From NCBI GenBank assembly GCA_022494885.1, contig JAGVSM010003561.1:1-64000 (forward strand): a stretch of 64,000 nucleotides of DNA, in the 5' to 3' direction. The position numbers and the translations under genes are program-made. This document shows positions 36,590 to 49,639 of the stretch, piece by piece. Below the pieces are notes generated by a model. The model saw nothing but the letters and a program-made list of their open reading frames with translations. It searched no databases and was not told where the DNA came from. Numbering within the stretch: position 1 is the first letter of the stretch; each line of letters opens with the position of its first letter. This DNA comes from Micrasema longulum. Taxonomy: Eukaryota > Arthropoda > Insecta > Trichoptera > Brachycentridae.

Positions 36590-36930
36590 ATATAAATCCC
36601 AACATTTTATAGGCACTTGTCGTAGCTTGGCACAAGCTTTTGTATTCCCTTTTTATAAAAGGGTACCTCCCTCTTCATAAAGGGGCACCCACTTTTTTCA
36701 TCGTTGTGCACATTACTACGATCTTCATTAAACTCTCATCCATCTCTTTACTATTGAATTACATGTTCTCCGTTCACCACACAGATCTGTTGATGAATGT
36801 GGATTGTTTTAATGTTCCTCAAATTAAGGAAACGAATTACAGACCTTATCTCACAAGCGGTGGGGTTTTCACTTTTGTTCGGCATCTCAAACTAGCACCA
36901 CGAAGCGTACACAACAGTCAGCTAATTCAT
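36590..36930 (-). pseudogene. Mariner transposase with large internal deletion
   Basis: On the minus strand the start region reads MPNKSENPTACEIRSVIRFL, continuing with IHIHQQICVVNGEHVIQ. This is the DNA-binding N-terminus of mariner elements of the SETMAR-related type. After a stop it resumes with FNEDRSNVHNDEKSGCP, then jumps directly to GIQKLVPSYDKCL, which is the C-terminal end of the same transposase. The whole catalytic domain is missing. The junction lies near 36680. Confidence 0.75.
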
Positions 36931-37779
36931 AATGACTTCAACTCCTCAATATGTCAGAGTAAGTCCAACGCATGCGCGATCGCAGCGCTGTGATCGTAAG
37001 AAATACAAACGGAACTTACTTTCTGGATAAAAGACAAAAAAAATAAAAAATCAATAGAAAAAAATATATATTTAAATAATAAAAAATGTCGGCATGATTA
37101 AGCAGTGGATACAATGTCTAGCGAGCCTTAAGTATTTTTACATTACTGTATTATTTACCATGTTACTCAAATAAAAAATCACAATAATTGAAATCATATT
37201 TTCATATTTCAGAAAACTTTTGTAAGAATTATTAGATATTTTGAAAATGTGTATTTTTAATTTTTGCAAACATTTTTAAACAGCATGATAATTTCATGCA
37301 TCTATAAAATATAACCACAACCCCAGTATGTACGAGGGTAGGTCCGAAAATTCGTGAAATGAAGGGGAAGGGGGGTAAATAGAAAGATGGTAATGTTTTT
37401 CCTTTTTAACCCTAGAAACATAATTTATAGTACATTAGAGATAACCATACATCACTGCGATGTACGGTAAGTATATATTCACGAAAGTAGCCCCCTTACC
37501 CGAGCAGCACGGGTGTCTCCTGCAAGCTCTGTGGGTTGACTGAGTCTGCAAGAACGGCGAGCCCAGTGGTTTCATATACGAGTTAATTATATAGATTTTT
37601 CAGAATCAGCTACGTTGATTCAATGCAGGTTATCTATCTCGGGTTGATGTATTCTCCTTTAACTCTTATACATTTTTTAGATATTAAAATAATTAATTTT
37701 ATACCCTCGGAAAAAAAAGTTTTGTTAGTAAGTTTTGCTTGTAAATTTCTTTCCACAACTTTTTTTTCAATTCAGAATA

Positions 37780-38370
37780 AATAATATTTAGATGGGGCCA
37801 GGTCTGGGCTCTAGGCAGAGTCATTTAATATATGGAAGCCACATTTCTGAAGAGCAGTCATTGCAAAACTTCTCGTGTTTACGGGAACGTTGTCCTGGAA
37901 AAGCATGACAACTTTGGTCAATTTTCTTCTCCTCTGCTCCTTCAGAGCTCCTTTTAACTGCTCTAGTAGATTAGCGTAGCATGTTTCCTTTTTGCGCCAC
38001 TGCATGGAATCTTATTTCAGTTCAGGCTCATAATGATAAACACATTTCATCTCCTCATTGTCTCTCGACGTGCTGTCACTTTTAAAGTGGCATAAGCATT
38101 TTGATCCATCTTGCATTGACTTCTAACGTAACAATATGATGATGTAGTATTCTTAAAATAGATGTAGATAATACTCCTAACCTTTCTGTTAGCTGCTTTT
38201 TCTTCAAACAGACATTCTCCATTATAGTTTAAAGAAGTAGAATCAACATGCCATCCAGGGTAGGGATCAACTTTAATTGACTTTCTTCCATCTTTGAAAA
38301 GACCATACCATTTATAAATCATAGTGTTCCCAGGAGAAGAGTTCCCGTTTACTGCTGACATCTCTTTTAA
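37780..38370 (-). pseudogene. Second mariner transposase relic
   Basis: The minus-strand frame from 38361 contains MIYKWYGLFKDGRKSIKVDP, the second helix-turn-helix region of mariner. Further on, 38005-37811 reads YANLLEQLKGALKEQRRRKL, then VVMLFQDNVP (around the second catalytic Asp) and LQKCGFHIL. The middle is scrambled. It is a different lineage from the 36590 copy, judging by the residues. Confidence 0.7.
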
Positions 38371-38495
38371 ACTGTTGTGCTGTGTTTTATCAAATTTTGT
38401 GAGAAATTTGATGACAGCTCAAAACTGAATTTTATCCATATTCGGTTTTTTCTTATTTAACTTAGAAACTAATTGCTCATTTGTGCCAATACTTG

Positions 38496-38522
38496 TATAT
38501 ATATATATGTGTGTGTGTGTGT
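38496..38522. repeat. TA/TG microsatellite
   Basis: A run of TA dinucleotides passes directly into TG dinucleotides over about 27 bases. Confidence 0.8.
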
Positions 38523-38930
38523 TAGTGATGAGTCACGCCATTTATTCATATAAATTAATACTCTTTCCCCTCACCCCCTTGGCAACCATTCCATTCTGCA
38601 AATTTTAAGACTTACTCTCGTACTTTGATTTTTTTAAATGTTAAGTGTTATTTTTTTAGATTAGTGCATGTTTGTATTTTCATTATATTTAACTTGCCCT
38701 GTACAAAAACAAATTATTTTACTAATTTAGAAATATTTATATTTTAACTTTCAAATTGAAAGAAAATAAAAAATATATTTTAAACATTGCAATTACACAG
38801 TGTAAACTTACAATCAAGTTAACTAGACTAAACATCAATATTATGAGTATGCTCAAATGTTTTTAGACAAGTATTGGATTTTTCCCCCTAATGAAGAAGT
38901 ATCTTGACTATAATTCTCCTTTTTGCACCT

Positions 38931-39125
38931 AATGGTGTACAGGGCACTGTGTTGGTATATCAATAGCAGCGTATTGGTTACTTTCTTTTGTTACATGAAG
39001 GTAAGATGATCAATCTTACTTTTTATGTGGCAGTCCAGAGACTATGAAATATTGTAGTGTAAAACACCCCTATAAACAAATATTTCATGTCAATCATGTT
39101 AGAAATCGAATCCGAGACCTCAAAA
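38931..39125 (-). mobile_element. SINE family B copy (reverse)
   Basis: Runs from GCACCTAATGGTGTACAGGG through CAGTCCAGAGACTATGAAAT to the complement of a B box (AATCGAATCCGAGACCTC). Order and spacing match the 47966 copy inverted. Repeat R begins immediately after it. Confidence 0.7.
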
Positions 39126-39139
39126 CATTGGCAGAACAG

Positions 39140-39345
39140 GGAATATTACACAGTGTGGCTTTTCTTTTAATCACTTAAACCAGCCAATGACAAGTCACAG
39201 GCCCTGTAAATGCCTGAACTTTCATATTCCCTTCTCAAAATTGTTCTCCGTCCTTATAGTAATATCTGCCAATCATAAACTCCTAGAGGGTATTGTCTAG
39301 AAAAATTTGGATATACTCCTTATATTGTAGACTAAACGTGTTAAC
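39140..39345 (-). repeat. Dispersed repeat R, copy 3 (reverse)
   Basis: Contains ACTTAAACCAGCCAATGACA, GGCCCTGTAAATGCCTG and a diverged TTGTTCTCCGTCCTTATAGT, the reverse of the 49319 unit. Confidence 0.6.
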
Positions 39346-40082
39346 ACAGCCTAAATAAAGAAACTCCAAATGTATCTTGAAATCCGATTCTAATATATGT
39401 AGTCATAATTTTTCTTTTCATAGAAAAATTAATTATGTAGGTAATTTCTAAACCTAAATGAAATTACGTAGTTAATTTTTAAATCCAAAAGAAATTACGT
39501 AGGTAATTTCTTAACCAAAAACAGCTTTGTATTTATGCTATGTGCTATTTTTATCAGCATACTTCAATTCAGAATTTCCTCTAATATTTGTCGATTGGGA
39601 TGTCTTGTGCATGAGAAAGATCGCTTATTAAAAAATAATTAGAAGTAAGGTGGAGGACTTTTCTAATTCACTAATTTTTCTGTGGACAGAATGGTATAGG
39701 AGTGCCCTGGATAACAAGACAACTGAACTGGAATGATTAGTGGTGCACATTAAACATAGTAGTGACAAACTTCAAAGTGATACAAAATTTCAGTGATTTT
39801 AGTAATAAGTTTTTAAAATGTGTTTCTTTATTAGCCATATCAATGTGCCATATTATACTCAAATATGCACGGGTGGTTCAACTCTATTACAGTTTATTGT
39901 TATCAATATTATTCATTAACACGCACATTATTTTGATAAACATTATACCGCCACAGACTGCCACTTGCAATCATGTTGCAAATAATAATATTGTCTTTAT
40001 TGTAAATGTAGTGTTTCGGTCAGACTGCCAAAACTCAGCATAAAAAACAACTAACTTATTAAGAGACCGGTATTACCTATGA

Positions 40083-40728
40083 ATAATAATGTGAGCGCTA
40101 CCGCTTATAGATCCCCATGCGTACAAAAATCTAAATAGGATTATCAAACATGACAGTTTGCAGCAAAACAATAGGCCGTATTCAGGTCAAGAATTGCCAA
40201 ATCGATATTAATATGCATTGTAATGGTTACCTTTAAATATATATATATATATATATATATGTATTCCTATTTATTTCCTTAAAAGGTAAGTGCGAACATA
40301 ATATTTATTATTGCAGGGTTATTCCGAATTTTTATAAATCTCCTATTTATATGTTATAATCCTCCATAAGATATATTTTGCATACATTTTATTTTTAGTA
40401 TTTCATTTATCAAAATTTTCATAGGGTTATTTCGATTTACATTTTCGAAATTCTTCTTCATATTTTATTATCCTAAAATATAAGAATCATGTGAAAAAAA
40501 CTAACATAATGACAAAATTAATTGTTTTACTTAAATTTTTATTCTAATTGTAAATTGTTTATGAACAAAGCCAAGCACAGCGACGAAAGCGTCAGTTGTC
40601 AAACTAAACAATAATGGCTGTCAGCAGAGTGAAGTTGTCACTAATCGAAAATTTGCAACGCTTTTGTTCTATGCAAAAGAGCAAAACGGTGTCTCGTCTC
40701 TATAAACGGTAGCGCGCGTTATTACTCT
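40083..40728. mobile_element. Possible MITE with ~30-bp imperfect inverted ends
   Basis: GAGCGCTACCGCTTATAGAT near 40093 pairs with CTATAAACGGTAGCGCGCG near 40699, and the flanking TAATAAT/ATTACT extends the match. The interior has no frame. It also contains the TA run at 40237-40260. Divergent arms make this tentative. Confidence 0.4.
40237..40260. repeat. AT microsatellite
   Basis: Twelve consecutive AT dinucleotides. Confidence 0.85.
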
Positions 40729-41159
40729 GAGGGTATAACATAATAACATATTGTGCTGACTGCACAGTCTGCACCCTCATAAACAGCGTTATCAACCTCC
40801 ATCAAGCAAAAATTGGTTGAATGCAACGCTGCTCATAAATCACATTTCTCAGTTTTCATCAATTTACCTGTCCTGGCACATACAAGATATTTGCTTTGTA
40901 TTTACTATGAGAAATTAAAATACCAACAGGTAAATATAATTTGGTATACATATAACACAAATTAAAAAAATTATGTTAAGAAGTAGAGATTGTCAATACT
41001 GTGGCGGTTTTCTTTTAGTATCCCACAAGTATGAGGGAAAGTATAAAAAAAAAAACTTATTTGGACAGAAAATAATGAAGACGTATTTTCATTACGCAAT
41101 TATATTTTTAGCTTTACTTTTTTCCACTCCAATCAAATGCTCAGTTTCACTGTGACACA

Positions 41160-41400
41160 CCTATATATATGAGGAGCAAAAATTGAAAAAGTGATTTGTC
41201 ACATAAATATAGAGCTTAAAAAATGAAGAAAAACTGTTTTTAACAACACTATTTGTTTGAATGTATGAACTTTAGGACATATTTTATATAGGAAAAAATG
41301 TGTTTTTAATGAATAATGTGTTTTTTTCTCATAGATTTTGATATGAACTATAGAATTTGATATAAACCTATTTTTTTCAAGTTTGCTCCTCACATATAGG
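41160..41400. mobile_element. 241-bp MITE with inverted ends
   Basis: The left end CCTATATATATGAGGAGCAA and the right end TTTGCTCCTCACATATAGG are inverted repeats with few differences, continuing into TTGAAAAA / TTTTTCAA. There is no coding. Confidence 0.65.
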
Positions 41401-41630
41401 TATATATCTATCTATCTACACAGTGGTACCTGTTTAGTTTTTTCATTAGGTATTTAGATTTTTTTTAATGTATTTTTGAGAAATTGTTTTGTATTAGGTT
41501 TTAAACCTTTTCTTTAAAATTCGGAATTTTTGAATACAATTTTGTAGCTTTATTTAAATGGAAGGAATAGAAAATTGTTAGTGAAAAGAATGATTCTAAC
41601 TCGTTAATAAAAATATATACATATATATAT

Positions 41631-41981
41631 ATACAGGTGTTCATTAAACCCTGTCACCTCCGAAACCACGATGATCAGTATGAGCAAGAAGACATATTGA
41701 CACATAAAAATATATTTTTAGAAAGAATAAAATTTTAAAAAATAAAATATAAAAAAAAAGCAAATGGTTGCTTACTTCTGAAGGGGAGAAGCGAGGAGGG
41801 GGAGGAGGGAATCTGATACTGCGCCGCGCTTCCCTCACTTCTCCCCTGCAAAAGTAGGCAACCATTTGTTTTTTTTAATTTTCTTTGTTCTGAATACTTT
41901 TTTAAATATGCTAATATGTCTTCTTGCCCATACTGATCATCGTGGTTTCGGATGTGACAGGGTTTAAAGAACACCCTGTAT
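41631..41981 (+). mobile_element. Long-TIR MITE family M, copy 3
   Basis: Starts ACAGGTGTTCATTAAACCCT and ends GGTTTAAAGAACACCCTGTA inside a TATA-rich flank. It has the same inner arms and GC-rich loop as the copy at 22308, in the same orientation. It has no coding capacity, and the open frames over it are fortuitous. Confidence 0.85.
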
Positions 41982-41999
41982 ATGCTATGCACAGTATAT

Positions 42000-44900
42000 T
42001 CTGAAATTTGTAATTAGTAAAAAAAAATTGAAAATGTAATTATGAATTATGATTTGAAATACTTAAGGGATTATTTTTGTGGGTTACACGTCAGTCTTTT
42101 AACTATTGACATACATATATACATATTTAGCATAAAATGTTATAGTCGTACGAACTGTAGGCTAAAGTTTTAAAACAACATTAATTTAATTTTAAGTTTT
42201 GATGGGCCAGAATTTTATAAATACATGTGTTTTAAAAATAGTTCTATTTTTATATCAAAACTTATTTTACGTAGTAAGTGAATTTTAGAAAATCTACAAT
42301 ACTAAATAAAAGTAATAGTAGAATGTAGTTTGTAGAAGAAGTCAACTATTTTATTATAAGTATGTATGCATATATGTGTAATATTATGTGTTTAAAGTTC
42401 TTATTTTTATGTATAGTAAAACTCTTACTCACATTTAATTTTTTATGTTATTTGGTATAATATATCATCGCTTACAATAATGTTGTTATAAAATCATCAT
42501 ATTTTTATTTCTGTTTAAACTATGTGTGATTTATATGGGAATTTTAACTTCCCAACATGACTTATCCAAAAACTATAATCGTTTGTCAGATTTTTGACTG
42601 TGTGTTTTTTAATGATTAATCTATAAGGTTCCTTTAAAAAAACCTGTCCAAATTGAGGCATGTAGTGTCACAATGTAAGTAACAACATATGTATGGTGAC
42701 TAATTAATTTTGATTTATAACGCAATTATAGCAAGTAATGCTTACCAAATATATTATATTATGTGACTTTCATCAAATTTAATAAAGTTAAATGTTATAT
42801 TAAACCTATAACTGCATTTTTTTTATTCTTTATTATAGTGGGTTCCTTTTGTTTTCTTAGATTATAAAGCACAGGTATTACAGTCGAGTATATTATTTAA
42901 TTTCACAATAAATATTTGGCCTACACAATACTGTACATATTTTTTTAATACTTGACAGCACTTTTGGTGTGAGAAATCTATCCTTCTTCAAAAAAATTGG
43001 TGAGTGTTTTTTCTTAATGCTTATTTATAATATAATATATTAATATACTTGGTCTTACTTATAAAAATGTAAAGAACTACTTATTGATACACTATTTACA
43101 ACATGATTCCAACATTTCTTTTTAATAATACTTGACATTTTGAACCAACTATTTTAGCCATCAGTCCTATTTGAGATTTAAAATACCCCTTTGCATAATC
43201 TATACCAAATGTTAGATTATTTGAACTTTATTCCTTGGTGTAATGTCTGACCACATTTATAACTAGAGTTTTTTTGCAATCCCATCCATTTAGCCCTAAA
43301 TGTCTCAATAGTTTTAAGACCAAAAGCATTTCTGTAAAGTTATTAATGTTGTAACCTCTGTCTATGAGAGTAGTACTCTCCCGAAACTATAGTTGTATAC
43401 TTTGAATATAATAAACTGAGTAACACTAATAACAAAGTTTATTATTTTACAATAATTTATCATGAAGTATTACAAAGTGAATTCCGGTTTAGTAAATAAA
43501 AGAAAAAGCATTATAATATTTACTAACATTTATACACAGTATTATTTTTTAACATAACTTTATTTAGTATAAAAAGGGTTGTTCATTAGTGTTGTCTAAT
43601 TTGTGAAGTCATTGATTAGGATGTGTAAAAAAATAAGAGATCGTTTACAAAAAATATTGATTATTTGGAATTTTTCAGAATGTCAATGCTCATGTCTATA
43701 CCTCACGTGGCATACCAGATTCCCAAGTTTGTGATGGGGCTTGGCTGAGTACTCCGCACTCGCTGAATACAAAACACCCAGCTACTTCTTGTGATAAACT
43801 ATCTTGGAACGAGACAATTGATATTTTAATATTAAGAAATTATTTATTCGATTGTGGAGTAATATGAGAATCTATTATTTCGACCCTGGGACACAAGCTT
43901 ACTGTTCTAAGCACATAAAGGAGTATTTACAGAGATAGGAGAATTACGAGTAAAAAAATTTACACACTTTTATTAAGATAAAACACCGAAGGAAAATAAA
44001 TTAGATAAAATCTCTATAACGTATGTGCGCAAATGTGATAAATTACAAAAAATAAATGTTGAGAAGTCAGTTACTGTAATGATTGAATAAAAAAGTCACA
44101 CAAAATCTGATAAAAAATAATAGTCCAGTGCGAATGCTGTAAAATAGCTAAATGGTTGTGTAGGTTGTGTAAAATAGGTGTGTAGGAATAGCGCTATTGC
44201 GCTATTTCCTACACACCTAAGTTTAATGTAATTAACGCTTATGTTTTATAAAAATCTAAATATTGTGATTTCTTTTGAAAAAAAAAAAAAAAATTTATAA
44301 GAAGTCACTTTTTCAAAAAGTCACACATTTTTTAGCCAGCTAAATAAGTAAAATGGTAAAAAATATAAAAGCACTTTATTTACCCTCTCTGTGTTTAGTA
44401 CGGGCAGTATTTTGATTATTATTTCTTTATTGTTTGATACCAGCAACCAATAAATAAATATTTTTTACAGTAGCATACAAATAAGATGAAACGAGTCAGG
44501 TGGCTGCCCACTACTACCAGTGTTGCAGACAATCTACAATATTTTTGACAAATAAAGTCTAGTTTAATTTTATTTTATGTCAACTGAATTACGGTTCAAC
44601 ATGCAAATATACTGGTACATGTGGACTGTAGAGTCGTCGCCGGATAAGAATGCTTACCCAGCGTAATGTTATTGCCAGCCAATACTTTTACATTATGGTC
44701 ACTATGTGTGAGTAGACATTCATATCTCACTACGACTTTACTCATATGTCAAAAATATTTTGATATTTTTTCTTACAGATGATATCTATCTTAAAACCAT
44801 TAATTAATTATCTTGTATAAATATCTTAATTTTTACTATTTAATATTGTTTAGTAATAATAATTTTTATGAAGATAAAATATTGCCATAATGACTTGTAT

Positions 44901-47900
44901 GTACTCGATTCCACCAACGTTAAGTTGTATTAATCGGGGTGTTGACTAAGGAATTCTTCCTTCAAAAATACCGTAAATTGATGAAATTTTACCTTGGTGA
45001 CATTATCTTTACCAACATTATTTTTATGAAATAATTAATTAATATTAGTTATAAAATTGTATAAAATACATAGTGTTCTGGGGTTCGTTGTAAAATAATC
45101 TCATTTTAAATGTTTATATTTTTGTACATAATAATTTTATATTTGTAAACTGTCACATAATAATATGCATTATGTAAATCATATTATATTTTGTTTTTTT
45201 TTATGTATATCTAATTTATGTTAGACAGAATTTCATTGACTATTTTGAGATCCAGATGTATTTTGTTAAATTCAAAACCAAACTTCAATTGAAAAAAAAA
45301 AACTTAGCATAAAAAAGAAAAAACATGATACTTACACTTTTTATTTGACTTTTTGTTTGAACTTTTTACCTTCTGCCTTTGAGTTGAAGAAAATGAGCAA
45401 AATGGGTTTCTTAAAAATTTACTGAAGTAATTTTACCTGGTAAATTAGAAACTACATTTTCGTCATAGTAAACTCAGACCTCGAACATCAATCAATATTT
45501 ATCACTAATTTGCATAGATTAAATTATCTTATAAAATCTACATATATATACATGTTAAATTTTTTCAATTACGATTATTTGATGTTGTTTTGTTTATTGT
45601 TTTTAAAATAGAGTATGAAACAGAACCCTTATTCTGTCACTACTTCATTTCATAAGTTCGTTTGTATCTTATGAGATAATCAGCCATCAAAGTTGCATAC
45701 ATTTCGAATTGACAACTAATCTTGAAGACTCGGTGGTGCTGTACAATTTTGAAATAAGAAAAAAATATGAAATTTTGAATCCTTTTTGAAAACTATTTAT
45801 GCCTCATAATTTACGATTTCATCCATTTTTTATTTTTAAATATGTATTAAATTGATCACAATAGTTAAACTTGTTTTACATAAATATTTTAAAATACCTT
45901 TCATATAGCAATGTCACCTTAATTTCATAAAGTGGAAAATTCATAAAGAGGTTGTGTAAAAAAGGCATGTATTAGGTTTGCATATTTTATTTATTTTGTA
46001 TATTTTATAAATGTAAAAAAAAACATCTACATATATTTACAATAATTATACTATGTTTTTAAAAAGTAAGTGTTTTATTATTATGTACACATGATTATCG
46101 TTTTGATATATTTGTTTCAGACTTGTTTATTTAAGTCCATTTAAATGTTGCTAGCAGAATACAGCTTTTCAAATTACCCCAAGTCCACGTTTAAATTTGA
46201 ATACATTTTAATACGTAATAGTTCAAAAAACAGGAAACTTTGTGTGCAAAATAACCGACTCGACGTTCCCTGAGGGATACTTCGGGTCGTTTATTTTGGT
46301 ATATTTTAAGTATGTTTAGACAGTAAGATTTTATCATTTTAGCATGTTTTTTTATTTGGATGATTTACATTTTCTTTTAAGAAAATTAAAATACATGTTT
46401 CCACAAATTGGCAGACAAAGGCACGGAGTGAGAAAATTGCCATCTTGAGTTTTAGAGATGGAACAGCAACTAGCAGTAGAAACAGAGTGAGATACAAAAT
46501 AAATATTTTGTGCAAAGATAGGTTTGATTTGTACTTTCAATTAGTTTTAATTTTTACGCTCATGAAATAAGAGTGAAACCATGTTAATGATAGTGATGAG
46601 TAAGATATAGGTAAAACAATGTTTTACATGCAAAATGTCTCTTGCAGGTTTATTAAAAAAAAAAAAGTAAATATATTATTTTTTTCATTTTATTAACACT
46701 AAAACACAATATGGCTTCAGTTGGTGCAGGATGCAATTGAAAAACAATATTCGTCGGCTAAAATGATTTCAATTGGATTTGAGTATGAAGATGAGAAAAA
46801 ATTACATTTATATAGTTGGTTCTGCAATTATGCAGGTACATTATGGAATGTTTCAATTGAAATGTGTATACTTAATAAGTACAACATACATCCAAAAAGA
46901 TATTTACTTCGGAATATTTTTATGGTAAGTACTTGAAAATTATTATTGACAATCAATAAAAAGAAATAATCAAAATTATGCTAATAAATATTTTTCAATG
47001 CAGAAATTTAAAAATCTCTTATTTGTATGATAAAATCAGTATTATTTTATAAAATGTATTACCATTAAATATGATAACCCTGTAAATTTTTAGATAGTTT
47101 ATTTTTACATAGTTTGATTGTATGGAGGTACACATTGCAAATATTTCATAGGAAATGAACAAAATATTTTGGTATGAAATTTCTTAAATATATATTGGCA
47201 GATATTTGAAATGTAAGAGACAAAGTATAAACTGTTCAAAAGAGATTTTATGTACTATAATCGCTGTATTCAACAGAGGCCCTGATGTACACAATAAATG
47301 GTGAAATGTATTCAAAAGGTCCATTTTTTGTGTGATTTCTTCCAGTATATCATTTTATTTGCGTACCTGTGGCTTACCGCTCCGGAACATGGCGCTAAAT
47401 AAGTTCGAGGATAATAATATAAAACTACAAAGTTGAAAAGTTCGAAAATTACTAAGGTCCTTGATCTGGATGTCTCCGATGTACCGATTGTTTTCTTCTA
47501 TTAATACGTATGTCATTTTTAACTTTTGGAGTAGTGTAATGGAATAACATTCTTTTGTTTTTTGCAATTTTGACAGTATTTGTTTTTATAGTATCTTTGA
47601 TATTATTGTTTGTATGCAATAACATAACACGTAATAACAGCACTTTTAACAGTGAATAATGGTAATTAAGTGATAATGCGTTTATTGCAACAAAAAATAG
47701 ATTTGAGCCCTGAAGGGCCTAAATTTCTATGAGTCCGAGTTCCCAATTAACCGTGGCCCGAATGGCCGATTAAGAGATTCTGTCGGCCGATTAGCAGGCA
47801 ACAATTTTATGGCAGATTACCATTTTCATTGTACAAATATTGTCAAACTAAAATTAGTATTAGCATATTAACAAAAATATGAAATATGTTTTGAACATTT

Positions 47901-47960
47901 TTTTCCTTTTTACACTTTTACACACAACAGTTTACACTTTGTCATTTAAAGCATTACAAA
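42000..47960. other. Long AT-rich intergenic stretch, no supported gene
   Basis: About 6 kb of very AT-rich DNA between SMPD1 and Rca1. A 70-codon open frame at 46712-46932 is the only mildly coding-like item and was not accepted. A short inverted repeat around AATAGCGCTATTGCGCTATTTCC lies near 44186-44210. No transposon ends were recognised. Confidence 0.45.
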
Positions 47961-47965
47961 TTTCC

Positions 47966-48228
47966 ACCGGAGTAACGCATTAGGTCGGCGCGTTTGCCTA
48001 CCATGCGAGAGGTCTCAGGTTCGATTCTCGACATGGTTAATATGAAATATTTATTTAAAAGGGTGTTTTCAGACCAGAATATTTCATAGTCCCTGGACCG
48101 GTACCTGAAGCGTAAGGCTGATCGTCTTACCTTCATGTACCAAAATATATCAAGATACGCTGCGATTGGTGTACCAATGCAATGTCCTATGCACCATTAG
48201 GTGCGGAAAGGGAATGATGATGATGAAT
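47966..48228 (+). mobile_element. tRNA-derived SINE family B, best copy
   Basis: The head has an A-box-like TTAGGTCGGCGCG and a B box (GGTTCGATTCTCG). The body includes GAATATTTCATAGTCCCTGG and ATACGCTGCGATTGGTGTAC. The end is GCACCATTAGGTGCGGAAAG plus GGAATGATGATGATGAAT. Copies at 22680, 23590, 38931 and 54781 show it is a family, unrelated in body to SINE A. Confidence 0.75.
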
Positions 48229-48534
48229 GTATTTAGTATCAACAAATGTTTAATTAGTTTTTTATATGCATATTTCAATCAGTACTTTATATTGTACAAC
48301 TGTACTACATAATAGTAATATAGTTAAAACTAAGAAAAATGTAATCGATTATTTTAATTGCCCCATTGACAACTTGGACGCAAGTAGTTTCAATGACATA
48401 ACATTATAAATGAAGGTATTCTTATTATAAAGCTATAACAACAACAAAAACAATAATTATGTGATGTAATCATATTATTCAAGATATTTCCATTTTGAGA
48501 TTAACATATCTAGATATTGACATATTGAGAGGGG

Positions 48535-48830
48535 AATGATAAGTTTAGGCATTTATATAGCTTTGACCTGTCGTTGGCTGGTTTAAGTGGCCGCTTTACA
48601 CACTGTGTGACATTCACCAATCTGCCTATGTTGAGCATCCATATTTTTTCAATTCTTCCACCTGTTGATTTTTGTGAAGTTAAAGAGCTGAAACCTATCG
48701 ATGCGGGTGAGATTCATCTAGGTGAATTATTTCACCCACATACTGGGCAACAGCTGGAAATATTTTTTATTTTTATACTTCTTGGACCAGTCAATAAAAC
48801 CAGTAAATTCACAAATGGTTAAAAATTAAA
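48535..48830 (+). repeat. Dispersed repeat R, copy 4 with extended 3' part
   Basis: Shares GGCTGGTTTAAGTGGCCGCT and CACACTGTGTGACATTCACC with the other copies. It then continues past the CCACCTGTTGATTTT point into a segment also found, reversed, at 11660-11800 (AAGTTAAAGAGCTGAAACCT, GAGATTCATCTAGGTGAATT). The unit is therefore at least 300 bases long. Confidence 0.65.
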
Positions 48831-49252
48831 TTTTGGCGTTTTCCATAAGGACTTCAAATAATCTATATGTGGGTAAAACTTGTATATTCGTATATAAAAG
48901 ATTAAACTATTGTTACAGTTCGGTACTGAAGTAAAAACGGTTTTTACTCTACCTCTGAAAAGAAGTAAGTTAAGAATTTACAAGTTAGGTCGACGATATG
49001 TAGTTTCAACAGTATATTATTAGAGATTCCTCACAGAATAAAACTTAGAGGTAGTTTGAGTATTTATGCAATTCATCCTCAAGGGTACATTTGATAGCAA
49101 AATAAATTCCACAATAAATCACTAAGTTTGATTTTACTATGCAAAAAAAAGATTACAAGTGATTTTAAAAAGGGGTAAGATAATGGCATAAAATGAACAA
49201 AATTTGACAAAACGTACCAAAAAATGTTACAACATATACAGTAAAACAATAT

Positions 49253-49631
49253 TTGAGTTTGTCCAAATGTTCGTAGACATAAGACTGGATTTCACCCCCT
49301 CGGGAGTCATTAAGATTAACAAATTACAACAGGGATGGAGAATACCTTAAATAAGGGAATATAGAAGTCTAGGCATTTACAGGGCTTATGACCTGTCATT
49401 GGCTGGTTTAAGTGGCCACTCTACACACTGTGTAACATTCACCATTTTGCCTATGTTTGAACATCTATATTTCTTCAATTCTTCCATTTGTTGATTGAGG
49501 CAAAATGGTGAATGTTACACAGTGTGTAGAGTGGCCACTTAAATCAGCCAATGACAGGTCATAAGCCCTGTAAATGCCTGGACTTCCATATTCCCTTATT
49601 TAAGGTATTCTCCATCCCTGTTGTAATTTGT
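49253..49631. repeat. Dispersed repeat R as a near-perfect 134-bp inverted pair
   Basis: 49319-49452 and 49498-49631 are reverse complements over 134 bases with about three mismatches, separated by a 45-base loop that is itself the next part of repeat R (TTCTTCAATTCTTCCATTTG). Both arms run from ACAAATTACAACAGGGATGG to ACCATTTTGCCT. Transcription would give a long, nearly perfect hairpin. Confidence 0.85.
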
Positions 49632-49639
49632 ATACAGTA

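Noticed and set aside
46712..46932. 70-codon open frame with possible acceptor (CTTCAG) and donors (GCAG|GTACAT, ATG|GTAAGT)
   Set aside because: No polypyrimidine tract, no family resemblance and no neighbouring exons; frames of this length occur by chance here.
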